Shown in pieces: positions 1 through 5,657 of a stretch of DNA of 7,328 nt. Positions within the stretch are counted from its first letter, which is position 1; each line of letters starts with the position of its first letter. The notes beneath the pieces are model-generated. The model was not told the origin of the DNA, ran no database searches, and saw only the letters and a program-made list of their open reading frames with translations. Both the position numbers and the translations under genes were made by a program. Source of the DNA: Desulfovibrionaceae bacterium (GTDB taxonomy: Bacteria; Desulfobacterota; Desulfovibrionia; Desulfovibrionales; Desulfovibrionaceae); the NCBI GenBank assembly GCA_009783115.1, contig WRHT01000069.1, positions 1 to 7,328 of the forward strand, written 5' to 3'.

Positions 1-1022
1 GTCTTCAGCTCTTCTTCTACCTCGGCGTTGCGGGCTTCCACCAGCGCTTTGACAGTGGGGTCGGCTTTGTCGTAATCCGCGGGCGCCACCAGATAGGCGT
101 CGTCGATTTTCTTGGCGGAGAGGTCATAGACGACCACGCCTACATATTCGAGGTATTGTTTGGCGCTGACCAGCAGCGTCTCATCGCCGCCGTCCTGCTC
201 CACGAGTCGCCCTTTTCCCTCTTTCTCTTTGTCCTCATTGGGATCGATCAGCGAATGGCTGTGCCCGTCGATGAACAGGTCGATGCCGCTCGTGTTGGCG
301 ATCACATCGGTGGAACAGTTGGGCTCGCTGGCCACGTCGATTCCCAAATGCCCGACGCAGATAATAAAGTCGCAGCCCTCGCCTTTCAAGAAGTCCACCT
401 GGGCCTGGGCCTCATCGTAGAGGTCTTCGTCCATCAAGAAGGACAGCCCGGCGATCTTGTCCGGATGTGTCTTGGTGTATGTCTCCGGCGTGGTCAGCCC
501 GAACACGCCGACTTTCACGCCGCTGATCGTGAAAATCTTGTTGGCGGCAAAGAGCAGGTCGTCTTCTTCTTCGTCGATGATGTTGGCCGACAGCACGTCG
601 AACGTGGCAAACTCGTCCAGGATGTCCAACAGATTTTCCGCGCCAAAGTCAAATTCGTGGTTGCCGGGCACCAGCAAGTCATATTTGGCCGCTTCCATGA
701 ATTTCACCGCCGACGCCCCCTGGTCCATATTGACCAGCGGCGTGCCCTGGATGGCGTCACCCGCGCTGACCAGAAGCACTTTGGCGCCTCTGGCTTCAAA
801 ATCCTTCTTCAGCTGCGCCACGCCGGCTGTCCCGACACTCGCCGTGCCGCCCAGGTCGCGCCCGTGGGTGTCGTTGGTGTGCAGGATGACCAGTTTGCCG
901 CTGTAGCTGCTCGCGGGAAACACTTCGGCGGCGGACGCCGTGAGGCCGGCGCACGCGAGGGAAAGTACCAGTGCCAGAGACAGCAGGATAGACAGCATTC
1001 TCTTTTTAGTGGGATTTCTCAT
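1..1022 (-). CDS. Secreted 5'-nucleotidase / UshA-type metallophosphoesterase, 3' end beyond window
   Basis: The visible 340 codons are the N-terminal part of an exported bimetal phosphoesterase of the UshA/5'-nucleotidase family, which typically hydrolyses nucleoside phosphates or nucleotide sugars outside the cytoplasm. Residues 1-32 form a signal peptide: basic start (KKR), hydrophobic core about 9-24, and an AxA-type cleavage site near ASAA|E at 29-33. The metal-binding motifs follow in family order: LHTNDTHG (Asp51, His53), SAGDAIQGT (Asp89), PGNHEFDFG (Asn121, His122), VGHLG (His225) and DGHSHS (His254, His256). The C-terminal substrate-binding domain (5_nucleotid_C) would lie left of the window. 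The ATG is at 1022-1020, with a purine-rich GGAAAGGA about ten bases upstream. No canonical residue is missing in the visible part. The gene is divergent from the plus-strand operon, and its signal peptide style resembles Firmicutes (inference). The family is clear; the exact substrate cannot be told. Confidence 0.9.
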   Translation of the reverse strand, partial: MRNPTKKRMLSILLSLALVLSLACAGLTASAAEVFPASSYSGKLVILHTNDTHGRDLGGTASVGTAGVAQLKKDFEARGAKVLLVSAGDAIQGTPLVNMDQGASAVKFMEAAKYDLLVPGNHEFDFGAENLLDILDEFATFDVLSANIIDEEEDDLLFAANKIFTISGVKVGVFGLTTPETYTKTHPDKIAGLSFLMDEDLYDEAQAQVDFLKGEGCDFIICVGHLGIDVASEPNCSTDVIANTSGIDLFIDGHSHSLIDPNEDKEKEGKGRLVEQDGGDETLLVSAKQYLEYVGVVVYDLSAKKIDDAYLVAPADYDKADPTVKALVEARNAEVEEELK

Positions 1023-1032
1023 TTCTTTTCGT

Positions 1033-1040
1033 TCCTTTCC
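1033..1040 (-). promoter_or_regulatory. Ribosome binding site of the 5'-nucleotidase gene
   Basis: Read on the minus strand, this is GGAAAGGA. It lies ten bases upstream of the ATG at 1022-1020, supporting that start, which also gives a complete signal peptide. Confidence 0.55.
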
Positions 1041-1129
1041 GTTGTTGATTTTCGTGATGGGCCGCCGTGGCTTAGGGTAAATCAATTTTCCGATAGGGCT
1101 TCCTCCAAATAACCCTCCCTCCTTATAAA

Positions 1130-1156
1130 CCGCCCGCGGAACCCAACCGCGGGCGG
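1130..1156. terminator. Perfect 10-bp GC hairpin, possible orphan terminator
   Basis: The arms at 1130-1139 (CCGCCCGCGG) and 1147-1156 (CCGCGGGCGG) are exact reverse complements around a 7-base loop (AACCCAA). This has the shape of an intrinsic terminator, but the T tract is poor on both strands: CCCTCTTTCC follows on plus and TTTATAAGG on minus. It also lies in a divergent gap, so no visible gene ends into it from either side. It could be the terminator of a gene lost at the junction, a leader structure of the nucleotidase mRNA, or a leftover. The structure is certain; its role is not. Confidence 0.45.
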
Positions 1157-1197
1157 CCCTCTTTCCACCTTTGCCCGGCTCGTCCGTCCGCCGCCGG

Positions 1198-1248
1198 CCC
1201 GCCCCCCGCCCCCCCTGCCCGGGGCCGCCCTCCCGCGGGAGCCCCCCC
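1198..1248 (-). other. G-quadruplex-forming tract (G runs on minus strand, C runs on plus)
   Basis: On the plus strand there are seven C runs of at least three: 1198-1200, 1202-1207, 1209-1215, 1218-1220, 1228-1230, 1232-1234 and 1242-1248. The spacers are 1, 1, 2, 7, 1 and 7 bases. The minus strand therefore meets the usual quadruplex pattern (four or more G3+ runs with loops of 1-7), with several alternative foldings. A perfect 12-bp palindrome, CTCCCGCGGGAG (1230-1241), lies within it. The tract sits directly before the point where GatB homology starts, and long C homopolymers are also error-prone in sequencing. Confidence 0.6.
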
Positions 1249-1265
1249 GCCGTAATCTCGCCTGG

Positions 1266-1607
1266 AGCGTATTTTCTCCGGATCGATTGGCCCATACCGC
1301 CCGCATGGTGGACGAGGGCAAGGTCAGCCTGGGCGTGGCCAAAGATCTCCTGCCGGACTTGCTGGACATCCCGCTGGAAGTGGAAGCCCTGGCCGCCCGC
1401 AAGGGGCTTTTGCAGCTTTCCGACACCCAGGCCCTTGAAGAGGCCGCGCGCCGGGCGGTGACCGAAAATCCGGCGGAAGCGGACGCCTACCGGGGCGGCA
1501 AGAAGAAACTCCTGGCCTTTTTTGTGGGTCAAGTGATGAAAGCCACCAAGGGCGCGGGCAACCCGGCCCTGATCAACCAACTGCTGCAAAAACACCTGGA
1601 AGGATGA
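1266..1607 (+). pseudogene. gatB: Asp/Glu-tRNA amidotransferase subunit B, C-terminal fragment only (5'-truncated gatB)
   Basis: About 113 codons match the end of GatB, the subunit that activates the misacylated tRNA and transfers ammonia to it. Visible family features are the helical linker (SPDRLAHTARMVDEGKVS, typical of the SxxxLAxLxxLVDEGKIS stretch), GLLQLSD, and the YqeY-like tRNA-binding tail with VTENP, AYRGGKKKLLAFFVGQVMKATKG and NPALINQLLQKHLEG. Full GatB is about 475 residues, so roughly 75% is missing, including the whole catalytic cradle domain. Upstream, the frame stays open through a C-rich tract back to a stop at 1110-1112 but has no GatB similarity. Candidate internal starts (TTG 1287, ATG 1305) have no Shine-Dalgarno sequence, so separate translation is doubtful. 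The stop TGA (1605-1607) is one base before gatC, as in an intact operon. The cause may be a true deletion/rearrangement or an assembly join; the sequence alone cannot decide. Confidence 0.82.
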
Positions 1608-1608
1608 G

Positions 1609-1941
1609 ATGCCCCTCAGCAAGGAAACCATTCTGCATATAAGCCGGCTGGCCAAGCTGGATTTAGCCGCCGGCAGGCAGGGGGCGGAAGCCGAGGCCGA
1701 AATCGCCGGCTTTACGGGGCAGATGAACCTCCTAGTGGAATACCTGGATATCCTGAAGCAGGCGGACACCGACGGGGTGGAACCCCTGTATTCTCCCATG
1801 AGCCGCACGGCCCCGCCCGCACCGGACGAGCCGGATAAAAATTATGCCACAGCGGCGGACGCGCTCGCCCGCCGGGAACAGATGCTGAAAAACGCCCCGG
1901 AGCAAGCCCACGGATTTTTTGTGGTGCCGAAGATTCTGTAG
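1609..1941 (+). CDS. gatC: Asp/Glu-tRNA amidotransferase subunit C
   Basis: This 110-residue protein is GatC, the small subunit that wraps between GatA and GatB and stabilises the GatCAB complex in the cytoplasm. The N-terminal helix (ISRLAKLDL, 11-19), the middle helix ending LLVEYLDILKQADTDGVEPLYSP (41-63) and the C-terminal signature LKNAPEQAHGFFVVPKIL (93-110) are typical. GatC is usually about 95 residues. The common conserved LRxDxV segment after the GVEPL motif is not recognisable; a proline/acid-rich stretch (APPAPDEPDKNY, 68-79) stands there instead. The start ATG follows the gatB stop by one base and has AGGA at 1601-1604, four bases upstream, so it is probably coupled to gatB translation. 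The next gene starts 19 bases after its stop. Confidence 0.93.
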   Translation: MPLSKETILHISRLAKLDLAAGRQGAEAEAEIAGFTGQMNLLVEYLDILKQADTDGVEPLYSPMSRTAPPAPDEPDKNYATAADALARREQMLKNAPEQAHGFFVVPKIL

Positions 1942-1952
1942 TGCCTTAAAGC

Positions 1953-1955
1953 AGG
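1953..1955 (+). promoter_or_regulatory. Weak ribosome binding site deciding the nagB-like start
   Basis: AGG (within GCAGG) lies five bases before ATG 1961. It is short but correctly spaced. It favours ATG 1961 over the in-frame TTG at 1919, which would overlap the end of gatC and add 14 residues without family similarity. Confidence 0.4.
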
Positions 1956-1960
1956 TTCTC

Positions 1961-2980
1961 ATGCCTACAGTATATGTGACGAAAGATTTTGACCAGATGA
2001 GCCAGGTCGCCGCGAAACTTGCCGAAGAACGCATCCGGTCCTGCCAGGCGAGCAAGCCGGAATGCGTTCTGGGTCTGGCCACGGGCAATTCGCCCTCGGG
2101 CATGTACAAGCACCTGGCCAAGGCCTTCAACGCCAAACGCATTGACGCCCGCCGGACGCGCAGCTTCAACCTTGACGAATACATCGGTCTGCCTGGGGAA
2201 AATGCCCAACAACGCGCCATGAACCACAATTCCTACGGCTATTTCATGATTTCCGAATTCTTCGCCCTGCTCCAGGACAAATTTTTGGAAACCTCCGTGC
2301 CGTACGGGGTTCTGGTGGAACAGGCTAAACTCGTCAAGGAGCTTGCCGCCCACCCGGATCACTACGAAATGCAGGGCACGGGCCACGGCAAGGCTGTGCG
2401 CATCAACGAACGGGCCACAGGCTACCTGCGGGAGATCAAGGAAAATATCCTGGATGCGTACCAGGGCAAAATTAAGGCCGCCGGAGGCATTGATCTGCAA
2501 ATTATCGGCGTGGGCGGGCGCGGGCATGTGGCTTTCCATGAAAGCGGCATCCCTTTTGCCGGAAACTCCATGCTGCTGGTCAAGCTTGACGGAAACACCA
2601 TTGAAAACGCCATCCGGGACGGCAATTTCACCTCGCGGGAGGAAAGCCCGCAATACGCCGTCTCCATGGGGGCAGAACTGGTCTATAAGGCCGGGACGGT
2701 CCTGTTGCTGGCGAACGGCGCGCGCAAGACAGCTCCGATGGCGGAAGCCCTGCTCGGCGAGATGAGCTGTGACGTTCCTGTAAGCTACGGTCAGAAGTAC
2801 GCGGCCGAAGGCGGCGAGATGCTGTACGTGCTTGACGAGGCCGCCGCCGAGGATCTGTTGCGGGCACAGGACGCCTTGCGCGCCACGGGTTGCGCGCTCA
2901 TAGATCTGCGCGATGAACCCTATGAAAAGGTGGAGCATCTCTGTTTTGCGCGCAATCCGGAAACAAACCGGCTGGGTTAA
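1961..2980 (+). CDS. NagB-family sugar-phosphate deaminase/isomerase with altered active-site loop
   Basis: This 339-residue cytoplasmic protein belongs to the glucosamine-6-phosphate deaminase/6-phosphogluconolactonase superfamily; true NagB converts glucosamine-6-phosphate to fructose-6-phosphate plus ammonia. Family landmarks are the phosphate loop GLATGNSPSGMY (38-49), FNLDEYIGL (69-77, with Asp72 matching the E. coli proton-transfer Asp), GGIDLQIIGVG (175-185), GHVAFHESG (188-196, His189 and Glu194 kept), the SMGAELVYKAGTVLLLANGARKT region (235-257) and the VLDEAAA tail. Two oddities stand out. The usual GxGxDGH loop reads GVGGRGH, so the Asp of the catalytic His-Asp-Glu set (Asp141 in E. 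coli) is Arg187. The spacing from Asp72 to that site is 115 residues against 69 in E. coli, an insertion of about 46 residues around 100-170. NagB is usually 240-270 residues. ATG 1961 was chosen over an in-frame TTG at 1919, which overlaps gatC. It lies between gatC and gatA with short gaps, so it is probably co-transcribed. Its substrate is uncertain. Confidence 0.82.
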   Translation: MPTVYVTKDFDQMSQVAAKLAEERIRSCQASKPECVLGLATGNSPSGMYKHLAKAFNAKRIDARRTRSFNLDEYIGLPGENAQQRAMNHNSYGYFMISEFFALLQDKFLETSVPYGVLVEQAKLVKELAAHPDHYEMQGTGHGKAVRINERATGYLREIKENILDAYQGKIKAAGGIDLQIIGVGGRGHVAFHESGIPFAGNSMLLVKLDGNTIENAIRDGNFTSREESPQYAVSMGAELVYKAGTVLLLANGARKTAPMAEALLGEMSCDVPVSYGQKYAAEGGEMLYVLDEAAAEDLLRAQDALRATGCALIDLRDEPYEKVEHLCFARNPETNRLG

Positions 2981-3000
2981 GCTAGCCGGGAGGCCTTTGC

Positions 3001-3004
3001 GAGG
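3001..3004 (+). promoter_or_regulatory. Ribosome binding site of gatA
   Basis: GAGG stands nine bases before the ATG at 3014, with a second purine-rich GGGAGG at 2988-2993. It supports this start, which gives the usual GatA N terminus (helix before the RI..xE..I.A segment). Confidence 0.5.
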
Positions 3005-3013
3005 TTAATTTCT

Positions 3014-4528
3014 ATGGAACTGCACGAGCTGAGCCTGAGCGAGGCCAAGGCCGGACTGCTCCGGGGCGAATACGGCCCCGGTGATTTGCTCCGCTCCTGC
3101 TGTGAGCGTATTCGGAGCACCGAAGGGGCCATCCATGCCTGCGTCAGGCTGCTGGAGGAAGAAGCCCTCAAACGCGCCGAGGAGCTGGAACGCGCCGGAC
3201 CGCGAGAGGATCAGCCCCTCTGGGGGCTGCCGCTGACGCTCACAGACAATATCTGCCTCCAGGGCAGCCCGGCCACCTGCGCCTCCGCCATGCTCAAGGA
3301 TTTCATCCCTTTTTACGATGCCGAGGCCGTCGCCCGCCTTAAACAGGCCGGAGCGATCATCCTGGCCAAGAACAACCTGGATGAATTCGGCATGGGCACG
3401 GGGACCGAGTATTCCGCCTTCGGCCCCAGCGCCAACCCCTGGAACCTGGAACGGATTCCCGGCGGAGCCTGCGGTGGAGCCGCCGCGTCCGTAGCCGCCG
3501 GGCAGACCTTCGGCGCCTTGGGGAGCGATACCGGAGGTTCCATCCGTATTCCGGCGGGTTTCTGCGGCTGCGTGGGACTGAAACCCACCTATGGCCTGGT
3601 TTCCCGTTTCGGTCTGGCGGCCTGCGGCAGTTCCTTCGAGCAGATCGGCCCCCTGACCAGGACAGTGGAGGATTGCGCCCGGCTGCTTGAGGTCATTGCC
3701 GGGCCTGACCCCAAGGACTCCACCAGCGCCCGGCTGGATCTCCACCCCGAAAACCTGCCACCGCAAAACTTCGTGGAAGCGGCCCTGGAAGGCGCCCGCC
3801 TGGCTAATCCCGGCCTCCGGGACGGACTCAAGGGGCTGAAGATCGGCCTGCCGGAAGAACTCTGGGATGCCGACCTCATCCCGGAAGTGGAAGAACGCTG
3901 CCGGGCGGCCCTGGAATCCCTGGCCCAAGCCGGGGCCGAGCTTATCCCGGTATCCCTGCCCCACCAGAAATACGCCGTGCCCGCCTATTGCGTCCTCTCC
4001 GCCGCCGAGGCCGGAACCAACCTAGCCGGCTTTGACGGCGCGCTCTGCGGCTTCAGGGCCAAAGAGGCCGAGGATCTGGACGGTCTGTACACCGCCTCGC
4101 GCTCCCGGGGTTTCGGCCCGGAGGTGCGGCGGCGCGTCATCCTGGGAACCTTTGCGCTCTCTTCCGGTTATTATGACGCCTATTACCGCAAGGCCGCGCA
4201 GGTCCGCCGCCTGTTGCGCCAGGACTTTGACCGGATCCTGAAAGATTGCCGCCTGCTGGCCGCGCCCACGGCCACGCGCACGGCCAGGCTCTCCGGATTT
4301 ACCGGAAGCGACCCCCTGCTGGATTACAAAACGGCTCAGCTCACTGTCGCCCTAAACCTGGCCGGGCTCCCCGGACTGACCCTGCCTGTGGGCCTGGGTA
4401 AAGAAAGCGGGCTGCCCGTTGGGCTGCAACTCATGGGCCGCCCCTTTGACGAAGCCGGTATTCTGAAATGTGCCGCTGTTCTGGAACAAAAAATAGAACC
4501 TTTGGGAAAACCCGCGGGACTGCCATAA
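3014..4528 (+). CDS. gatA: GatA-type amidase-signature subunit with two of three catalytic residues replaced
   Basis: This 504-residue protein is full-length GatA by overall sequence. Normal GatA hydrolyses glutamine and passes the ammonia through a tunnel to GatB. The amidase-signature fold is clear: NNLDEFGMGTGTEYSAFGP (120-138), NPWNLERIPGG (141-151), GSDTGGSIRIPAGFCG (170-185), GLKPTYGLVSRFGL (188-201), IGPLTRTVEDCARLL (211-225), GTFALSSGYYDAYYRKAAQVR (378-398) and the NLAGLPG...GLPVGLQLMG end. However, the catalytic Lys in the GxPxxxKDN motif is Thr77 (codon ACA), and the GGSSGGS motif reads GGACGGA, so the cis-Ser is Ala152. Only the nucleophile Ser176 remains. By motif alignment the glutamine-binding Asp of S. 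aureus GatA (Asp425) corresponds to Ala441. The fold-level assignment is firm. Loss of glutaminase activity is inferred from known GatA/FAAH chemistry. There is no frameshift. ATG 3014 has GAGG at 3001-3004. It lies 33 bases after the nagB-like gene and 25 before the adaptor gene. Confidence 0.9.
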   Translation: MELHELSLSEAKAGLLRGEYGPGDLLRSCCERIRSTEGAIHACVRLLEEEALKRAEELERAGPREDQPLWGLPLTLTDNICLQGSPATCASAMLKDFIPFYDAEAVARLKQAGAIILAKNNLDEFGMGTGTEYSAFGPSANPWNLERIPGGACGGAAASVAAGQTFGALGSDTGGSIRIPAGFCGCVGLKPTYGLVSRFGLAACGSSFEQIGPLTRTVEDCARLLEVIAGPDPKDSTSARLDLHPENLPPQNFVEAALEGARLANPGLRDGLKGLKIGLPEELWDADLIPEVEERCRAALESLAQAGAELIPVSLPHQKYAVPAYCVLSAAEAGTNLAGFDGALCGFRAKEAEDLDGLYTASRSRGFGPEVRRRVILGTFALSSGYYDAYYRKAAQVRRLLRQDFDRILKDCRLLAAPTATRTARLSGFTGSDPLLDYKTAQLTVALNLAGLPGLTLPVGLGKESGLPVGLQLMGRPFDEAGILKCAAVLEQKIEPLGKPAGLP

Positions 4529-4544
4529 AAAACGCTTGCCGTCC

Positions 4545-4548
4545 GGAG
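4545..4548 (+). promoter_or_regulatory. Ribosome binding site deciding the adaptor start
   Basis: GGAG lies five bases before ATG 4554, the best-spaced start. It excludes the in-frame TTG at 4536, which would add six residues ahead of the signal peptide. Confidence 0.55.
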
Positions 4549-4553
4549 TAGCC

Positions 4554-5657
4554 ATGTCGCACTTTCTGCGTCTATTCCTTCTCTCCTTTGTCATTACCAG
4601 CGGCGCGTCCTGTTCCAAGGATCAAGCCGGGGGCGGAGGGGGCCGGGACCGGGCCGTGCCGGTGCGGGTGGCCGTGGTCCGGGCCGAGGAAGTCCGGCAG
4701 ACCCTCAGCGTTATCGGCCATGTGGAGCCTTCCGCCACAGTGCGCGTTACCGCCCAGGTGGGCGGACAGCTTATGGAAGCCCGTGTGCAACCGGGAAGCC
4801 AGGTACTGGAAGGGGATCTGCTCTTCCTTCTGGACCAGCGGACCTTTCAAAGCGCCTTGAACCAGGCCGAAGCGGCCTTAAGCAGCAGCCAGGCCCAACT
4901 GCGCCGGGCGCAGCAGGATCTGATCCGTTACAAGCAACTGACCTCGCAAAACTTCTTAAGCCAGCAGCAATATGAACAAAGCCTGATGGAGGTGGAAACC
5001 CTGCAAGCCTCCATCGCCCAGAACCAGGCGGTACGCGAAAACGCCGAACTCCAGCTGGCCCACGCCACCATCCTGGCCCCGATCGCCGGCAGGGTGGGGG
5101 AGGTGCTGGTGCATCCCGGAAACAACGTCAAGGCCAATGAAAACACCCTGCTGGTCATCAACACCGTCAGCCCTGCGGATTTGCGCTTTGCCGTGCCGGA
5201 GCGCTTTCTGCCGGAACTGAACCGCCGTCTGCGCGGCGGACAGGTGGAGGTGCTAGCGAAGCCGGAAGGGGACCAGGGGGAGGCGATCCTCGGCCAACTC
5301 ACCCTAATTGACAACGAAGTGGACAAGAACACCGGCACCATCGCCATGCGCGCCCGTTTCGCCAACAGCGACGAACGCCTCTGGCCGGGGCAGTTCGCCA
5401 GGGTAAGCATCGTCCTGGAAGCCCTGGACGATGCCCTGGTCATTCCGGCAAACGCAATCCTGGAAGGACTTTCCGGGCGCTATGTCTATGTATTGCGGGA
5501 AGACGGCCGGGTGGCGCCCCGCAATGTCTCGGTAACGGACCTCGGCGACGGGCGCGTCCTGGTCGCCGACGGCCTGGACCTGGGGGAAACCGTGGTCACT
5601 GACGGCCAGCTTAATCTCGCCCCCGGCAGCCGGGCGGAAGCGGTAACCCCTTCATGA
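4554..5657 (+). CDS. RND efflux periplasmic adaptor (membrane fusion protein, MdtA/AcrA type)
   Basis: This 367-residue adaptor links an inner-membrane RND pump to an outer-membrane channel. Domains in order are an export signal (1-20), a first half-lipoyl segment (VTAQVGGQLMEARVQPGSQVLEGDLLFLLD, 65-94), a Gln/Ala-rich alpha-hairpin (about 95-170), a second half-lipoyl segment (ATILAPIAGRVGEVLVHPGNNV, 171-192), a beta-barrel (about 205-290, ending WPGQFARVSIVLEA) and a membrane-proximal domain (VIPANAILEG to the C terminus). Cys20 after GAS could be a lipid-attachment site, but Gly instead of Leu at -3 makes the lipobox weak; Gly/Ser-rich sequence after it is typical of lipoprotein adaptors. 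ATG 4554 with GGAG at 4545-4548 is preferred to the in-frame TTG at 4536. It starts 25 bases after gatA with no terminator between, and its stop overlaps the RND start. Length is normal for the family. Confidence 0.93.
   Translation: MSHFLRLFLLSFVITSGASCSKDQAGGGGGRDRAVPVRVAVVRAEEVRQTLSVIGHVEPSATVRVTAQVGGQLMEARVQPGSQVLEGDLLFLLDQRTFQSALNQAEAALSSSQAQLRRAQQDLIRYKQLTSQNFLSQQQYEQSLMEVETLQASIAQNQAVRENAELQLAHATILAPIAGRVGEVLVHPGNNVKANENTLLVINTVSPADLRFAVPERFLPELNRRLRGGQVEVLAKPEGDQGEAILGQLTLIDNEVDKNTGTIAMRARFANSDERLWPGQFARVSIVLEALDDALVIPANAILEGLSGRYVYVLREDGRVAPRNVSVTDLGDGRVLVADGLDLGETVVTDGQLNLAPGSRAEAVTPS
5654..5657 (+). promoter_or_regulatory. ATGA stop/start overlap coupling adaptor and RND pump
   Basis: The ATG of the transporter (5654-5656) overlaps the TGA of the adaptor (5655-5657). 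No strong Shine-Dalgarno sequence precedes it, so the transporter is probably translated by termination-reinitiation, keeping adaptor and pump levels linked. Confidence 0.7.

Larger units (their letters stand above)
1023..1265. other. Non-coding junction between the divergent nucleotidase gene and the broken gatB
   Basis: I see no supportable gene in these 243 bases. The left part (1023-1129) is mixed-composition leader of the nucleotidase gene. The middle holds a perfect GC hairpin (1130-1156). The right part (about 1180-1250) is almost pure G+C with C runs of six and seven. Open frames that cross it give only low-complexity Pro/Arg/Gly translation. Recognisable GatB homology begins abruptly at about 1266. 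No insertion-sequence ends, tRNA or direct repeats were found at the join. A TATAAG-like hexamer on the minus strand (1122-1127) could be a -10 element for the nucleotidase gene, but it has no convincing -35 at normal spacing. Confidence 0.5.

Noticed and set aside
156..1112. 318-codon open frame on the plus strand opposite the nucleotidase gene
   Set aside because: Its translation has no recognisable domain, and the opposite strand encodes all 5'-nucleotidase motifs. It is a mirror frame of GC-rich coding DNA.
1122..1127. Minus-strand TATAAG as a sigma-70 promoter for the nucleotidase gene
   Set aside because: The -10 match is good, but no acceptable -35 lies 16-18 bases upstream; the TTGGGT present is only 13 bases away and inside the hairpin loop region. 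Not listed as a promoter.
1082..1426. Minus-strand frame of 114 codons across the C-rich tract
   Set aside because: It is Arg/Gly low-complexity sequence antisense to gatB with no family similarity; it exists because the tract has almost no A/T for stops.
1287..1607. Stand-alone YqeY-like tRNA-binding protein starting at TTG 1287 or ATG 1305
   Set aside because: No Shine-Dalgarno sequence precedes either start, and GatB similarity continues upstream of both, to about 1266, so a gatB fragment is the simpler reading.
1946..2938. 330-codon open frame on the minus strand opposite the NagB-like gene
   Set aside because: It is antisense to a well-supported family member, has no motif of its own, and its length is explained by third-position GC bias.
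3005..3964. 319-codon minus-strand frame opposite gatA
   Set aside because: It is Gly/Ala-rich and repetitive in character, with no domain; the plus strand is clearly an amidase-signature protein.
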